From Arthrobacter ramosus (GTDB lineage: Bacteria; Actinomycetota; Actinomycetes; Actinomycetales; Micrococcaceae): a DNA stretch of 64,000 bases. Below, piece by piece: positions 1-8,556 of the stretch. A program made the position numbers and the translations under genes. The stretch spans positions 2,728,001 through 2,792,000 of the forward strand of contig NZ_BAAAWN010000001.1 of NCBI RefSeq assembly GCF_039535095.1, written 5' to 3'. Numbering within the stretch: position 1 is the stretch's first letter; each line of letters opens with the position of its first letter. Under the pieces are notes generated by a model. The model was not told where the DNA came from. It worked only from the letters and a program-made list of their open reading frames with translations, and did no database searches.

Positions 1-48
1 GGGCATGCCACCGCAGAAGCTCGCCGGAGTGGGATTCGCCGCTCAGGG
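1..48 (+). pseudogene. Fragment of a dimethylformamidase large-subunit gene
   Basis: Frame 2 encodes a peptide beginning GMPPQKLAGV and ending at AAQG, the same peptide as in the intact large-subunit gene of this window. At the DNA level positions 1-48 match the reverse complement of 12454-12501 with three mismatches (45/48). Similarity stops after position 48 and the frame then runs into unrelated sequence overlapping the end of the next gene. It is therefore the broken 3' edge of a homologous gene entering from the left, cut inside its C-terminal domain. Confidence 0.75.
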
Positions 49-77
49 CGGTTTGACGGATACTGATCCACGTCCTC

Positions 78-821
78 TCATGCCGGAAAAGAGGATCGGG
101 CGGAGAATCCAAAATCGGACAGCAGGTTCACCCCGTTGATCGCTCGTGACTGATGGGAAGAGAGGAACAATACGCTTCGGGCCACATCCTCCGCTGTGTT
201 GACGGGGTATGGCACATCCTCGAAGCTTTCGACGCCCAGACCGCGACGTGCCATGGGAGTGTCAACGATCGACGGGCACACACTGTTGACCCTGATGCCG
301 TGTTGGGCGTAAAGCTCGAAAGATAGAGCCCTGGTCAGTTGCACCAGGGCACCTTTCGAGGCGTTGTAGGCAAGCATGCCTGGGGCAGAGACGAATCCCG
401 AATCCGACCCGATAATCGTCACGGATGCGTGCTCTTCCTCAACCATGTGCGGCAGAGAGTGCTTGACAGCGTGGAACACGCCGAGCACGTTCACCTCAAG
501 AACACGACGAAAGTCGGCGGTAGTGACGTCACCGATGCTAGTGCCCAATTCCCCGTCAATGCCGGCACTGGCCACGACCGTGTCGACGCCCCCCATTGCG
601 GTGCTCAGTTCGTTGATGGCCCCGGCAATCTCCGTTTCGTCGGAGACGTCTGCCACCCTGGTGTGCACGCGATTGCCATATCCGGCGAGGGCGTCATCAA
701 ACACCTTGTCAACGATACCGACCTGGGCGCCGCTTTCGAGGAATGCCTTTGCGACAGCCAAACCGATACCTGAAGCACCGCCCGTCACGATGACACGTCC
801 TGCGGTTTTTGTCTGACTCAT
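78..821 (-). CDS. Short-chain dehydrogenase/reductase (SDR) family oxidoreductase
   Basis: A 247-residue classical SDR that would oxidise or reduce an alcohol/carbonyl with NAD(P)(H). Seen: the Rossmann glycine motif TGGASGIG at residues 13-20, an ASAG-type motif near 84-87, a candidate catalytic Ser near 139, and the YNASK active-site motif with Tyr152 and Lys156. Length is normal for the family. Asp38 after the second beta strand favours NAD over NADP. It lies in the same direction as a second SDR and an amidase/permease pair, but about 400 bp of decayed sequence separates it from them, so shared transcription is uncertain. The substrate cannot be told from sequence. Confidence 0.88.
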   Translation of the reverse strand: MSQTKTAGRVIVTGGASGIGLAVAKAFLESGAQVGIVDKVFDDALAGYGNRVHTRVADVSDETEIAGAINELSTAMGGVDTVVASAGIDGELGTSIGDVTTADFRRVLEVNVLGVFHAVKHSLPHMVEEEHASVTIIGSDSGFVSAPGMLAYNASKGALVQLTRALSFELYAQHGIRVNSVCPSIVDTPMARRGLGVESFEDVPYPVNTAEDVARSVLFLSSHQSRAINGVNLLSDFGFSARSSFPA

Positions 822-949
822 GTCGTTCTCGCTTTCAATATTGTGTCCCTTTCAATCTCCGCATTCATGGCCGGGGAATCTGAACCGTACCGGGTCCGGG
901 CCGTTTCCTACTGGGGCCTGGTCGTCTGACAAAGCGTCTATCTTGGAGC

Positions 950-1030
950 TTAGAAGTGCTGCTCGGACTCGTCAGGAGGTTTCACCGGCTGATTGCCGTG
1001 CCGCCGGGTGGTGTTGTAATAGTGAAACTA
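950..1030 (-). pseudogene. C-terminal scrap of a transposase (IS3/IS481-like)
   Basis: The minus strand encodes YYNTTRRHGNQPVKPPDE followed by a stop at 950-952. A YYNTxRxH sequence close to the C-terminus is characteristic of integrase-core transposases of the IS3/IS481 kind. A stop lies just upstream in the same frame and no further transposase sequence is recognisable. The rest of the 822-1218 gap shows no gene, clear promoter or terminator; this scrap is its only recognisable content. Confidence 0.4.
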
Positions 1031-1218
1031 CCCCACGGTCGCTTTCGCCACATCCCGATGATCCAGCCTGACCGGCAGTCCGAAGCCTCCCCTCGGTAGG
1101 TCGTGCCCTTAGTCCCACAGTCCTTAATCCGGTCGTCGACTTCCTGACGCTTTGGCGGCGCGACACCACTGTCCCAGTTGCTCCCATGCCTGGACGGATC
1201 CGACACTCACTAGGGCGC

Positions 1219-1998
1219 TCACACTGCCGTAAACCCGCCGTCCGCCGTGACAACGGAGCCAGTCATAAAGAGCGACGCGTCCGACAGCATCCAGCCCACA
1301 ATGGCTGCCATCTCCTCAGGTTCGGCAATGCGACCCTGAGGAGTCAGCCCAGCCATCTTTTCGAGGGCGCCCTCCTCGTTCAACCAGTCGGTGAGGAGGT
1401 TCGTCCGAACAGCTCCAGGAGCAAGCGCGTTTACACGGATGCCGAGTCGCCCATAGTCTGCGGCTGCTGACTTGGTCAAGCCAATGACAGCGTGCTTACT
1501 CGCACAATAGGGACCGATTCCCGGCGCCGCAATTATGCCACCCACCGATGCGGTGTTGAGAATGACACCCCCGCCGGCGCGGAGCATGGCGGGGATTTCG
1601 TGCCTCATCGATCGATAGACCCCAAAAAAGTTCACGTCAAGGATGCGGTTGACTTCATTCGGATCCTGTTCATGTAACAAAACCGCTGGCCCGTCGACGC
1701 CCGCATTATTGAACGCTAGGTGAAGCGCCCCGTGTTCCCTCTCAATAGATTCGACGGCGGCAGCGACGTCGCTGTCGACCGTTACGTCAAGCAAGATCGC
1801 GGATGCCGCGCGACCTCGCTCGACAATCTGCTTAGCGATGACCGATGTCGCGGCAAGGTTACGATCCGCCAAGATCACTGTCGCGCCACAATCGGCCAGA
1901 TAGAGTGATGCGCTGGCCCCGATGCCTCCGCCGGCGCCGGTGACGAGACAAACTTTGTCCGACAGATCGGGATGTCCAATATGCGGAAGGGTCGACAT
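1219..1998 (-). CDS. Short-chain dehydrogenase/reductase (SDR) family oxidoreductase
   Basis: A 259-residue classical SDR. Seen: TGAGGGIG at residues 20-27, an Asp45 in the segment LADRN that favours NAD, NNAG at 97-100, Ser151, and YCASK with Tyr164 and Lys168. The start chosen is the ATG at 1998 because AAAGGAA lies at 2005-2011, correctly spaced; the frame is open for ten more codons upstream. It reads toward the first SDR and follows the amidase gene, and may share a transcript with it (about 130 bp apart). It is not a close duplicate of the first SDR. Role in processing an alcohol or ketone released from an amide substrate is inference. Confidence 0.88.
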   Translation of the reverse strand: MSTLPHIGHPDLSDKVCLVTGAGGGIGASASLYLADCGATVILADRNLAATSVIAKQIVERGRAASAILLDVTVDSDVAAAVESIEREHGALHLAFNNAGVDGPAVLLHEQDPNEVNRILDVNFFGVYRSMRHEIPAMLRAGGGVILNTASVGGIIAAPGIGPYCASKHAVIGLTKSAAADYGRLGIRVNALAPGAVRTNLLTDWLNEEGALEKMAGLTPQGRIAEPEEMAAIVGWMLSDASLFMTGSVVTADGGFTAV

Positions 1999-2131
1999 AA
2001 CAGATTCCTTTGATGGTGGCATGATCACACGTCGCCGTCGCGGAAGATGCCTGGTTGATGACGAACGCCGGCGAGCACCTCAGTGTCCATTACGAAACGT
2101 TCCAGATTGTCGCCGCGGTCATTCCAACGTT

Positions 2132-3388
2132 TCACTCAACCCAGAGCTTGCGTGCCGTCGCCCAGGCTGACGCGGCGGGTTCGTGGCTCGTAGGCATATA
2201 GCGCGCGCCCTCGAAGGAGTTGGCCGGAGGCGTGAACGCGCCACGTTCGATCAGGCGACGGATATTGTCGCGGTAGACCTCATCGACCTCGGCGTGTTGC
2301 GCCGGCTCCTGCTTAAGCCAAAGATTTGCGGGGTGAATTGGCATTTCGTACATCTGTTGGAAAATCTCCGTACGCAGATCTTTCATCCAGTTGGAATTGA
2401 GGTTCATGACACGGAACTGGCGCAGCGCCTCTACGTCGACAATCCCGGCGACGAGCGTGTTGTTTCCGGAGGAGGTACGAGCGACCACGTTGCCTTGATA
2501 GTCAATGATGTGGGAGTTCCCGCCGCCGATGTCGAATGGATGCTCCATTGCGGGGTGCGCATAGACCGGGCCAACATTCGGACAGATCATGTACAGGCTG
2601 TTAAAGTGGCCGTGGGCACGATTCTGCAACAGCCAGGTGCCTCCGGCATCGGGGCCGGTTTGAGTCATGGGTACCGCCTCGCTGGGTCGATAGACGACCT
2701 CCGCGCCGTTGAAGGCCAACGCTCGGACAGCCTCGGGATATTCGCCATCACTACAACAGATCGTGCCGATGTTGCCGATGTCCGGAGTCCGGAGAACCGG
2801 ATAGAAGGCATCGATACCACTGCCAAATAGTTCGACCCACCGATCGTAGATATCGTGAGGGGTACAAGAGCGCTCACGGCACCATAGATGGTTCTTGGCC
2901 GCGCGATGAACGATCTCACCGTCCGGCGAGATTACAATCATGTTGTTGAAGAATCTATCGGGCATCACCTCCGGCCAGCGTGCCTTGCACTGCACTGCAA
3001 TATACGTCTTGTAATGGCGCGCAAGGGCGGAAAGCCGCTCAGTTTCCGGCCCTGGGATATCAATGAACAGTTCACGCGCTGCGGTCACATGCGGAATGTC
3101 GAAGATCTCGTCCGTAAAGCCGGTCAAGGCGCCCTCCGCCAACGCGATGAATTTGACGGGCATGTTTATGCCGACGGTCGAGACAGCGGCGTGGATCGCG
3201 TCCTCAATAATTGCCAGATTCCGCCCAATATGTCTGCGCTCGCCGATCCCGTGCACGACCGTAGACAGTCCTACGGCCATGTAAGGAGCAAGCGGCATTA
3301 TCTGGGCTGCTGTGGGTTCGGGAGCTCGCACCGTACCCGGTTTAATGCGCTCCTTCGGAGGGCGTGCGCCCTCGGGTGTCGCAATCAT
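2132..3388 (-). CDS. Nitrilase-superfamily carbon-nitrogen hydrolase (aliphatic-amidase-like)
   Basis: Predicted cytosolic C-N hydrolase that cleaves an amide or related bond to give a carboxylate and an amine or ammonia. The catalytic triad of the superfamily is visible: Glu85 in LAEGALTG, Lys165 in AAKNHLW and Cys212 in ICCSDGEYPE. The Cys region resembles aliphatic amidases and formamidases (IC-DG-YPE) more than short nitrilases, and at 418 residues the protein has extra sequence at both ends compared with the usual 330-350. It sits 70 bp downstream of an APC permease gene read in the same direction, which suggests uptake and hydrolysis of one amide-type compound. The substrate is unknown. 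Confidence 0.85.
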   Translation of the reverse strand: MIATPEGARPPKERIKPGTVRAPEPTAAQIMPLAPYMAVGLSTVVHGIGERRHIGRNLAIIEDAIHAAVSTVGINMPVKFIALAEGALTGFTDEIFDIPHVTAARELFIDIPGPETERLSALARHYKTYIAVQCKARWPEVMPDRFFNNMIVISPDGEIVHRAAKNHLWCRERSCTPHDIYDRWVELFGSGIDAFYPVLRTPDIGNIGTICCSDGEYPEAVRALAFNGAEVVYRPSEAVPMTQTGPDAGGTWLLQNRAHGHFNSLYMICPNVGPVYAHPAMEHPFDIGGGNSHIIDYQGNVVARTSSGNNTLVAGIVDVEALRQFRVMNLNSNWMKDLRTEIFQQMYEMPIHPANLWLKQEPAQHAEVDEVYRDNIRRLIERGAFTPPANSFEGARYMPTSHEPAASAWATARKLWVE

Positions 3389-3458
3389 TCAAGTTCTCCC
3401 AATGTGATCGGTGACTCACAATTCGGCGACCCCAGTTCATGGGGATGACCCGACCAAA

Positions 3459-4913
3459 TCATGCTGCTGCCTCGGTGTTCGATTTGGGTCGTAGTCGCAC
3501 GACTACAAGGCCGGCAATCGCGGCTATCAGGAGCAGCCATGGTGCAAGGTTTAACACCCCCAGGTCGCCTGTGAGTATGGAGTAGTTGGCAACAACGAGC
3601 CCGGCCACAGCGAGGAGGGATACTGCGGCGATTGAAGCAATGACCAATGTCCAGAGCAGACCGCCCGGCTCCGCCTTTTGACGGGAGAAGTAGACGACGA
3701 CCGAGACTGAGGTCCCAGCCTGTAGCAAAATGATCCCGAGTGTGGCCAGTCCGAACGTGCTTGAAAGAACCGTGAGCAGTGGATCTGCGTTGCCGATTGC
3801 GAAGAGTGCAAGAAGCGTAACTGTCACCCCTGTCACCGCAAGACTGGCGACGTGTGGTGAGTTCAGCCGGCGATGGATTTGACCCAGTTTCCGGTGAATC
3901 ATACCTTCGCGTGCTAGTGCAAACAGATACCGTGAAGCAGCGTTGTGAAGGGCGATAGTGGCTGCGAGCGCACTCGTAACCATTAGGCCTTGGACGGCCG
4001 TCGTGAGAACTGGATTAGTGAACTTCGCAAAGGCTCGGAAAACAAGGGTGCCAGGATTCTCGGCAGCCGCGGCGACGATCCCATCGGCACCGAATGCGAT
4101 GACTACACTCCACATTGCGATTGTGTAGAAAATAGCGATGAAGATCACCGCGGCAATGAGAGCGCGACGAACAGTTCGCTGCCCGTTGAGAGCCTCTTCA
4201 CTGTATATTCCAGCTGATTCGAATCCGAGAAATGATGCAAATGCGAACATCAAACCGATTCCCACCGACCCGCTAAGTACTGTCGGTGGCATAAACGACT
4301 CTGTAGTGATTCCCGAGCTGCCGCCGTGCACGAGGACGCCTACAATCAATGCAATCAAGGTGAGCACCTCTAAGGTGAGGAAGACTGCCAGGACGCGCGC
4401 ACCCATAGAGATCTCGCGATAGCCCACGACTGCGACGAGCAATAATGCGAATCCAGACCATACGTACCACGGAATATCTATTCTAAGATTGTCTGCGAAA
4501 AATACATTGGCAAAAAAACCGAATCCTGCTGCACTGCCCACGACCATCACCGTGTAAACGACGATAGCCACAAACGCTGCGGCCAACCCTGCCGTTGCCC
4601 CAAGGCCACGCCGCACGTAGACGTAGAATGCTCCCCCACCGCGGACATGCGGGCTCATCCGCACGAAACCCACCGAGAAGAGTACAAGAATTAGCCCTGC
4701 GATCAGGTAGGAGCTCGGCATGCCCGCCCCGTTGCCTAGCAGGACTCCTAGCGCTCCGTTGCCGACAACTCCAGCCAGTGGGGCGGCGGCCGCGACGACG
4801 AGGAAGAATATGTCGATGGACCGCAGAGTGCGTCGAGGTACAGATGTCGAGGAAGGAATCACGCCATCCTTAGTGATAACTGGTGCAGGAGGCAAGGCCT
4901 CGCGTTGTGTCAT
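3459..4913 (-). CDS. APC-superfamily amino acid/amine permease
   Basis: A 484-residue polytopic inner-membrane transporter with about twelve hydrophobic segments. The first helix, near residues 30-50, contains the region PLAGVVGNG typical of APC proteins, and the segment SFLGFESAGIYSEEA near 230 matches the conserved FxGFE signature in helix 6 of amino-acid permeases. It probably imports an amine, amino acid or amide by proton symport. It lies directly upstream of the amidase gene in the same direction and is divergent from the AraC regulator across a 370-bp gap, so the AraC protein is the natural candidate regulator. Confidence 0.9.
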   Translation of the reverse strand: MTQREALPPAPVITKDGVIPSSTSVPRRTLRSIDIFFLVVAAAAPLAGVVGNGALGVLLGNGAGMPSSYLIAGLILVLFSVGFVRMSPHVRGGGAFYVYVRRGLGATAGLAAAFVAIVVYTVMVVGSAAGFGFFANVFFADNLRIDIPWYVWSGFALLLVAVVGYREISMGARVLAVFLTLEVLTLIALIVGVLVHGGSSGITTESFMPPTVLSGSVGIGLMFAFASFLGFESAGIYSEEALNGQRTVRRALIAAVIFIAIFYTIAMWSVVIAFGADGIVAAAAENPGTLVFRAFAKFTNPVLTTAVQGLMVTSALAATIALHNAASRYLFALAREGMIHRKLGQIHRRLNSPHVASLAVTGVTVTLLALFAIGNADPLLTVLSSTFGLATLGIILLQAGTSVSVVVYFSRQKAEPGGLLWTLVIASIAAVSLLAVAGLVVANYSILTGDLGVLNLAPWLLLIAAIAGLVVVRLRPKSNTEAAA

Positions 4914-5283
4914 ATATCTTCCTTAATAAGTTTGCCCATGTATTCACTGAGCGGTGTAGGTATTGCCAACGTAGTGACGCGGGACATATGGGCGCTATCC
5001 ACAATGCGCGTCCACTATCCACTAGGCGCAAGCGGGGCCGGTTCCATACGCGTAGTGCGGGCCTTCGCCCTGAGCCTGCGCACGAGGATGCCCGGTTGGC
5101 AGTAGCGGTTCATCGCTCCAATCAGGACACCGGCCAATCTTCAAGGAGCGAGAAATGTGGATCACGTTGTCATGGCGTGGGTCATACTTGTACTTAGTTG
5201 GTCTCGGAGCCTGTGCAGAGTTCATCCAAGCCGGGCTGCGCCGCAGGTAGGCATGAGAGGAGACCCGGAAAAGAAGGTTGCAA
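4914..5283. promoter_or_regulatory. Divergent intergenic region, permease / AraC regulator
   Basis: This gap must carry both divergent promoters. Two copies of CTATCCAC lie close together (around 4996 and 5017) between GCGC-rich flanks, but I could not define a convincing operator or a -35/-10 pair. No small gene is apparent. Confidence 0.35.
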
Positions 5284-6264
5284 GTGAGCAGGATTCTTGC
5301 ACGCGATGTGCTCAAGGGCCGGCCGACGGTTACGACTTCGGATGTTGGAAATGCTCAGGAGACCATCGCTGAGCTTTTTGGTGATCACAGGATCAGTCCG
5401 ATTGGCTTCCACCAATCTGTGGACATGAAACTACGCTCGGTCCGCAGAGGCGGCGTGGGCATCGAATTCCTGGACTACGGAACCGAGGTCCAGATCGACG
5501 CGCAAGCGCTGGATGACTTCTTTTTAGTACAGATTCCATTGGGGGGCCGTGCGCGCTTGCAGGTGCGTTCGTCCATAGTCGAATCGAGCCCTGCACTGGC
5601 AACGATCCCTCCGCTGGAGCGTCCGTTCACCATGACTTGGGACCGCGGTGCCCCACATCTCATCGTGTATGTTCAACATCAAACTCTGGCAGACGTCGCT
5701 GACCGGCTATTCGGCCAGGACAGCGGAACAGATCTGGATCTCGGACTCTCCATGGATCTGAAAGGAATTCAGGGTCGCGCGTTTTTGAGGGCGGTGGTAG
5801 AACTGCAGGATGCGATGGCAGCGGAGCATGCAGAGGTCCCCGACCATCTTCACCGGCTGCTGGCCGAAACGATGCTCTCCAGACTGCTCATGGCCACAAT
5901 CAAGCCCCTCGGGCCAGCTCCAGGTGGAAATGCAGATGATCGCGGGCGGCTGACGCGGCGGTTCAACGCGCTTCTCGAACGTCATTCTGCGGAAGAACTG
6001 TCAGTCTCTGATATCGCGTTTTCGCTCGGGGTCTCAATCCGGACCTTACAAGCGGTCGTGCGCTCCGAGCTGGGAGAGACGCCGTCCGAACTGCTACGGA
6101 GGACTCGGCTGACACGCGCGCGGGAGTTGCTGCTGGCCGCGGAGCCAGGAAGCGAGAGCGTAACCTCGATCGCCATCGAAGCCGGATTTTCACATCTGAG
6201 CCGTTTCTCATCCGCGTACCTTCGAGCCTTCGGGGAATTGCCCTCGGAAAGCCTCCACCGCTGA
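5284..6264 (+). CDS. AraC-family transcriptional regulator
   Basis: A DNA-binding regulator of about 326 residues. The N-terminal 200 residues have the beta-rich, cupin-like ligand-binding style of AraC_binding_2 proteins. The C-terminal 100 residues hold the two helix-turn-helix motifs of AraC/XylS: SVSDIAFSLGVSIRTLQAVV and SVTSIAIEAGFSHLSRFSSA, the latter with the typical GFxxxSxFSxAY pattern. The GTG at 5284 is preferred as start because AAGAAGG at 5271-5277 is spaced 6 nt from it; an in-frame TTG at 5278 lies too close to that site. Divergent position suggests it controls the permease-amidase-SDR genes. Confidence 0.88.
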   Translation: MSRILARDVLKGRPTVTTSDVGNAQETIAELFGDHRISPIGFHQSVDMKLRSVRRGGVGIEFLDYGTEVQIDAQALDDFFLVQIPLGGRARLQVRSSIVESSPALATIPPLERPFTMTWDRGAPHLIVYVQHQTLADVADRLFGQDSGTDLDLGLSMDLKGIQGRAFLRAVVELQDAMAAEHAEVPDHLHRLLAETMLSRLLMATIKPLGPAPGGNADDRGRLTRRFNALLERHSAEELSVSDIAFSLGVSIRTLQAVVRSELGETPSELLRRTRLTRARELLLAAEPGSESVTSIAIEAGFSHLSRFSSAYLRAFGELPSESLHR

Positions 6265-6492
6265 AGTGAAGGGCAAAAGCGAGGCAAAGAGCCGCGTCGT
6301 GCCGTCGAAACCCCCGGATGGGTCGTCCGTCGCCATCCTGACAATCGCCGGCTGCTTCGCCGTCTGGTGCGCAAGACGCTTTGGCCCATTTCCGGGTCGA
6401 GAACAAGGGAATAGGCAGGAAGCGCCAGCAAGCCGTACCGGCCCCGGTTCCGGGAGCGATGTCTTTGCGTGCGTTCGTGCTGAACTGGGACG

Positions 6493-6672
6493 ATGTCACC
6501 CCCCTGGTGGGAACGCTGCGACCCCACCGCCATCGGGCCCGCGGTGGTCGAAGCGAAATGGGTCCGGTTCGAGGCAGTCGTCGAAAGGACACTCCGGTTC
6601 GCAGATGCCGCCCGTGCTGCCAGGGCCGACGTCGCCCAGCACACCGATGTGACCGAGCTCCGCAGCGCCTGA
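6493..6672 (+). CDS. Short unrecognised ORF in a decayed region
   Basis: A 59-residue frame from ATG 6493, beginning MSPPWWERCDPTAIGPAV, ending at TGA 6670-6672, rich in Ala, Arg and Val with an amphipathic look. I recognise no family. It lies in the 6265-7319 stretch, which otherwise contains only an MmyB-type regulator remnant and its operator, so it may be the tail of a vanished gene rather than a functional one. Confidence 0.2.
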   Translation: MSPPWWERCDPTAIGPAVVEAKWVRFEAVVERTLRFADAARAARADVAQHTDVTELRSA

Positions 6673-6828
6673 CGCCGAGACCATCCTCACGGCCCTCGCG
6701 AAGGACACGACCTCGACCTCGAACGGCCGCGGATCGGGACTGTCGACGACGGTGGGTGATTCTCCGGCGGTGACGCGGATCGTGTTCCCGCTGACGGCCG
6801 GGACCTGGGTGAAAACCAGCCCGTTCGC

Positions 6829-6951
6829 CGCAACCTCGCTACGTCGCGAACCGTCTACACGCCTCGTCCCTGCAGGCAATCCCACCTGCACCGGAGAGAC
6901 TTGGACGCACCGCGCAATCAGGAATTCGCGTACTTCCGCTCGATTGTCCAT
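6829..6951 (-). pseudogene. N-terminal remnant of an MmyB-type XRE regulator
   Basis: From ATG 6951 the minus strand encodes MDNRAEVREFLIARCVQVSP and then TRRVDGSRRSEVA, the N-terminal helix-turn-helix start of MmyB-like regulators (compare the intact copy at 45718-46617, which begins MDTRDEAREFLMSRR). Similarity ends after about 41 residues; the frame stays open but reads as unrelated sequence. No ligand-binding domain is present, so the gene is not functional as a regulator of this family. Confidence 0.6.
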
Positions 6952-6981
6952 GTCTTCCACCCGAAGCCAACCCTACGCTTT

Positions 6982-7008
6982 GAGAGAGTCCCTTCCAGGG
7001 TCCCTCTC
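6982..7008. promoter_or_regulatory. Palindromic operator upstream of the MmyB remnant
   Basis: GAGAGAGTCCCT (6982-6993) and AGGGTCCCTCTC (6997-7008) form an imperfect inverted repeat 31 bp upstream of the remnant's start. The intact MmyB gene elsewhere in this window has a GAGTCCC-containing inverted repeat in the same position, so this is probably a retained autoregulatory operator. Confidence 0.4.
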
Positions 7009-7319
7009 AGACGGCCAGTCACGGGGTCGCTTCAGCCTCCGGTGTCCTCGTGTCTGTGTCTTACGAAAGAGAAACCTGCCGTCCAGCGCCGCCGCCCCGA
7101 TCGCCAGCAAACGTCATGCAGCCGCGCGGTGAGGACACCATGAAGTTTTGAGTAACCCTGAACCGCCGCTCGTCCAAGGAACGGAGTACAACCGGGCGCC
7201 GGCCATCGAAAAGGTCCCCGAAAGGGCCCATAAAAGAAGATTTGTGCACAGTCAGAGGGCAAAAAGCTCGCTGACCTGCGGAAACACTGTGCCCGAGGTG
7301 GGGACACCTCTCCACGGGC

Positions 7320-7688
7320 CTACCGCCGAATCAGGTGTTTCTCGATCAGAATAGCGCTGCGCTGCAAATTAATATCACCGGCGGCCACGCCCAATACCAG
7401 GTCAAATCCCTCCTCGGTGCTGAAGTTGTGCCGATAGCCGTTGATCCAAAGCAGCAGGACCATCAGCGTCCAGGCCGTGCGTTTGTTGCCGTCGATGAGC
7501 GGATGAAACCTGGCCACGGATTCGAGCAGGGCTGCCGCCTTGATGGCCAGTTGAGGATAGGCTTCCGTGCCCATGACCGTCGTTGCGGGGCGCGCCAGCG
7601 CGGAAGCGAGCAGTCCGATGTCACGGATGTGGAACCCGTATCGCTCGATCACCTGCAGTGCGTCCTCGATTTCGAGGGACGAACTCAT
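7320..7688 (-). CDS. doc: Doc/Fic-family toxin
   Basis: A 122-residue Fic-fold protein of the short Doc type. The active-site motif HPLIDGNKR at residues 62-70 matches the Doc consensus H-x-F/L-x-D/N-G-N-K-R. Known Doc toxins phosphorylate elongation factor Tu and stop translation; that activity is inferred here from the family. It overlaps the upstream antitoxin gene by 4 bp (ATGA), the standard antitoxin-toxin order with translational coupling. The C-terminus SAILIEKHLIRR is complete and the length is normal. Confidence 0.85.
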   Translation of the reverse strand: MSSSLEIEDALQVIERYGFHIRDIGLLASALARPATTVMGTEAYPQLAIKAAALLESVARFHPLIDGNKRTAWTLMVLLLWINGYRHNFSTEEGFDLVLGVAAGDINLQRSAILIEKHLIRR

Positions 7689-7891
7689 GCATCCTCGAGG
7701 CGTTTAAGCAGCTCCGCGTCATGGCTCATCACGAAATCCAGACCCTCATTGATCTCGCGGCGGCGGCCGTGCCGTTGCAGGACTAGCTCGGCCCCCTGGA
7801 GCAGTAACGCGGACTTGGACGTGTGTTCCTCGGCGGCAAGCTCATCGAGACGCCGGTCGAGGTCTTCGGGAACACGCAGATTCATGGCCAT
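7685..7891 (-). CDS. Ribbon-helix-helix antitoxin of the Doc pair
   Basis: A 68-residue protein starting MAMNLRVPEDLDRRLDELA. The short strand NLRV followed by two helices is the ribbon-helix-helix DNA-binding fold (Arc/MetJ type), and the C-terminal half (RREINEGLDFVMSHD) would wrap and neutralise the toxin. The start at 7891 is chosen because the conserved fold begins there; the frame is open upstream but that part carries the operator-like repeats. It differs from the classic Phd partner of Doc, though RHH-Doc pairs are common in actinobacteria. Confidence 0.8.
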   Translation of the reverse strand: MAMNLRVPEDLDRRLDELAAEEHTSKSALLLQGAELVLQRHGRRREINEGLDFVMSHDAELLKRLEDA

Positions 7892-7899
7892 ACCCCATG

Positions 7900-7917
7900 G
7901 TACCAAACCAGTACCAA
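7900..7917. promoter_or_regulatory. Toxin-antitoxin operator candidate
   Basis: GTACCAA occurs twice, at 7900-7906 and 7911-7917, one helical turn apart, 9-26 nt upstream of the antitoxin start. Direct repeats with one-turn spacing are typical RHH-protein operators. The closeness to the start codon suggests a very short or absent leader. Confidence 0.45.
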
Positions 7918-8556
7918 CGAAAACTTGAGGTGAGGTGATCCGAACTCCCGACCTCTTCTCATGGGACGGCATCTTTCGTTGTCTGCCATCGACTGGTGTC
8001 GTCTTGAAAATCCGCGGAATCTAGGCCTTTTCTGTGCCGCGCAAGGTCGACGATATCTCATCGTTTTTCATCGTTTCCGTGGGGAAAACGTGTGGCGCAC
8101 GTTGACGCCCACCGTGCCATCGCACGAGCTCGGCTCGGCATTCTCGCGCATCCGATCGACTTCGTCACGACCATCTCAGGATGTCTCGTAACTAATGGTT
8201 CGTACCGAGATTCAACCGCAAGGTTTCGACACATAGTTATGGGAATCGCCGACTCGCAGAGTTCCGCCGATCCTTCTCGAGACCGTCATGCGACCTCGAT
8301 ATGCCTCGTATCCGAAGGGTTTCGGACAGGCCCGGATTGCGCGGACGCTGTGGATCCGGCAAGGTACAGGCCTCCGATATCCGGAGCCAGCGGGACCTTA
8401 ACCTAGCAACCTGTCATTGGAAGGTGATTTGGCCCGGGAGGCGGCGCCTGACTTTCAGGTTTCGTGTTGCGACCGATTGCACGCCTCCCGGCCCAAGAGT
8501 GTGGGGCTATATATGCCGCGGGATCTGTGGAAGCCCGAGTGGCCTTCCTGGTCCGC
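7918..8556. other. Gene-free stretch with a weak terminator-like hairpin
   Basis: No convincing gene in any frame. The only structure I see is an inverted repeat, CCGGGAGGCG (8434-8443) with CGCCTCCCGG (8482-8491), a 10-bp stem with a 38-nt loop just downstream of leuD on the minus strand; it might act as a weak terminator. Confidence 0.4.
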
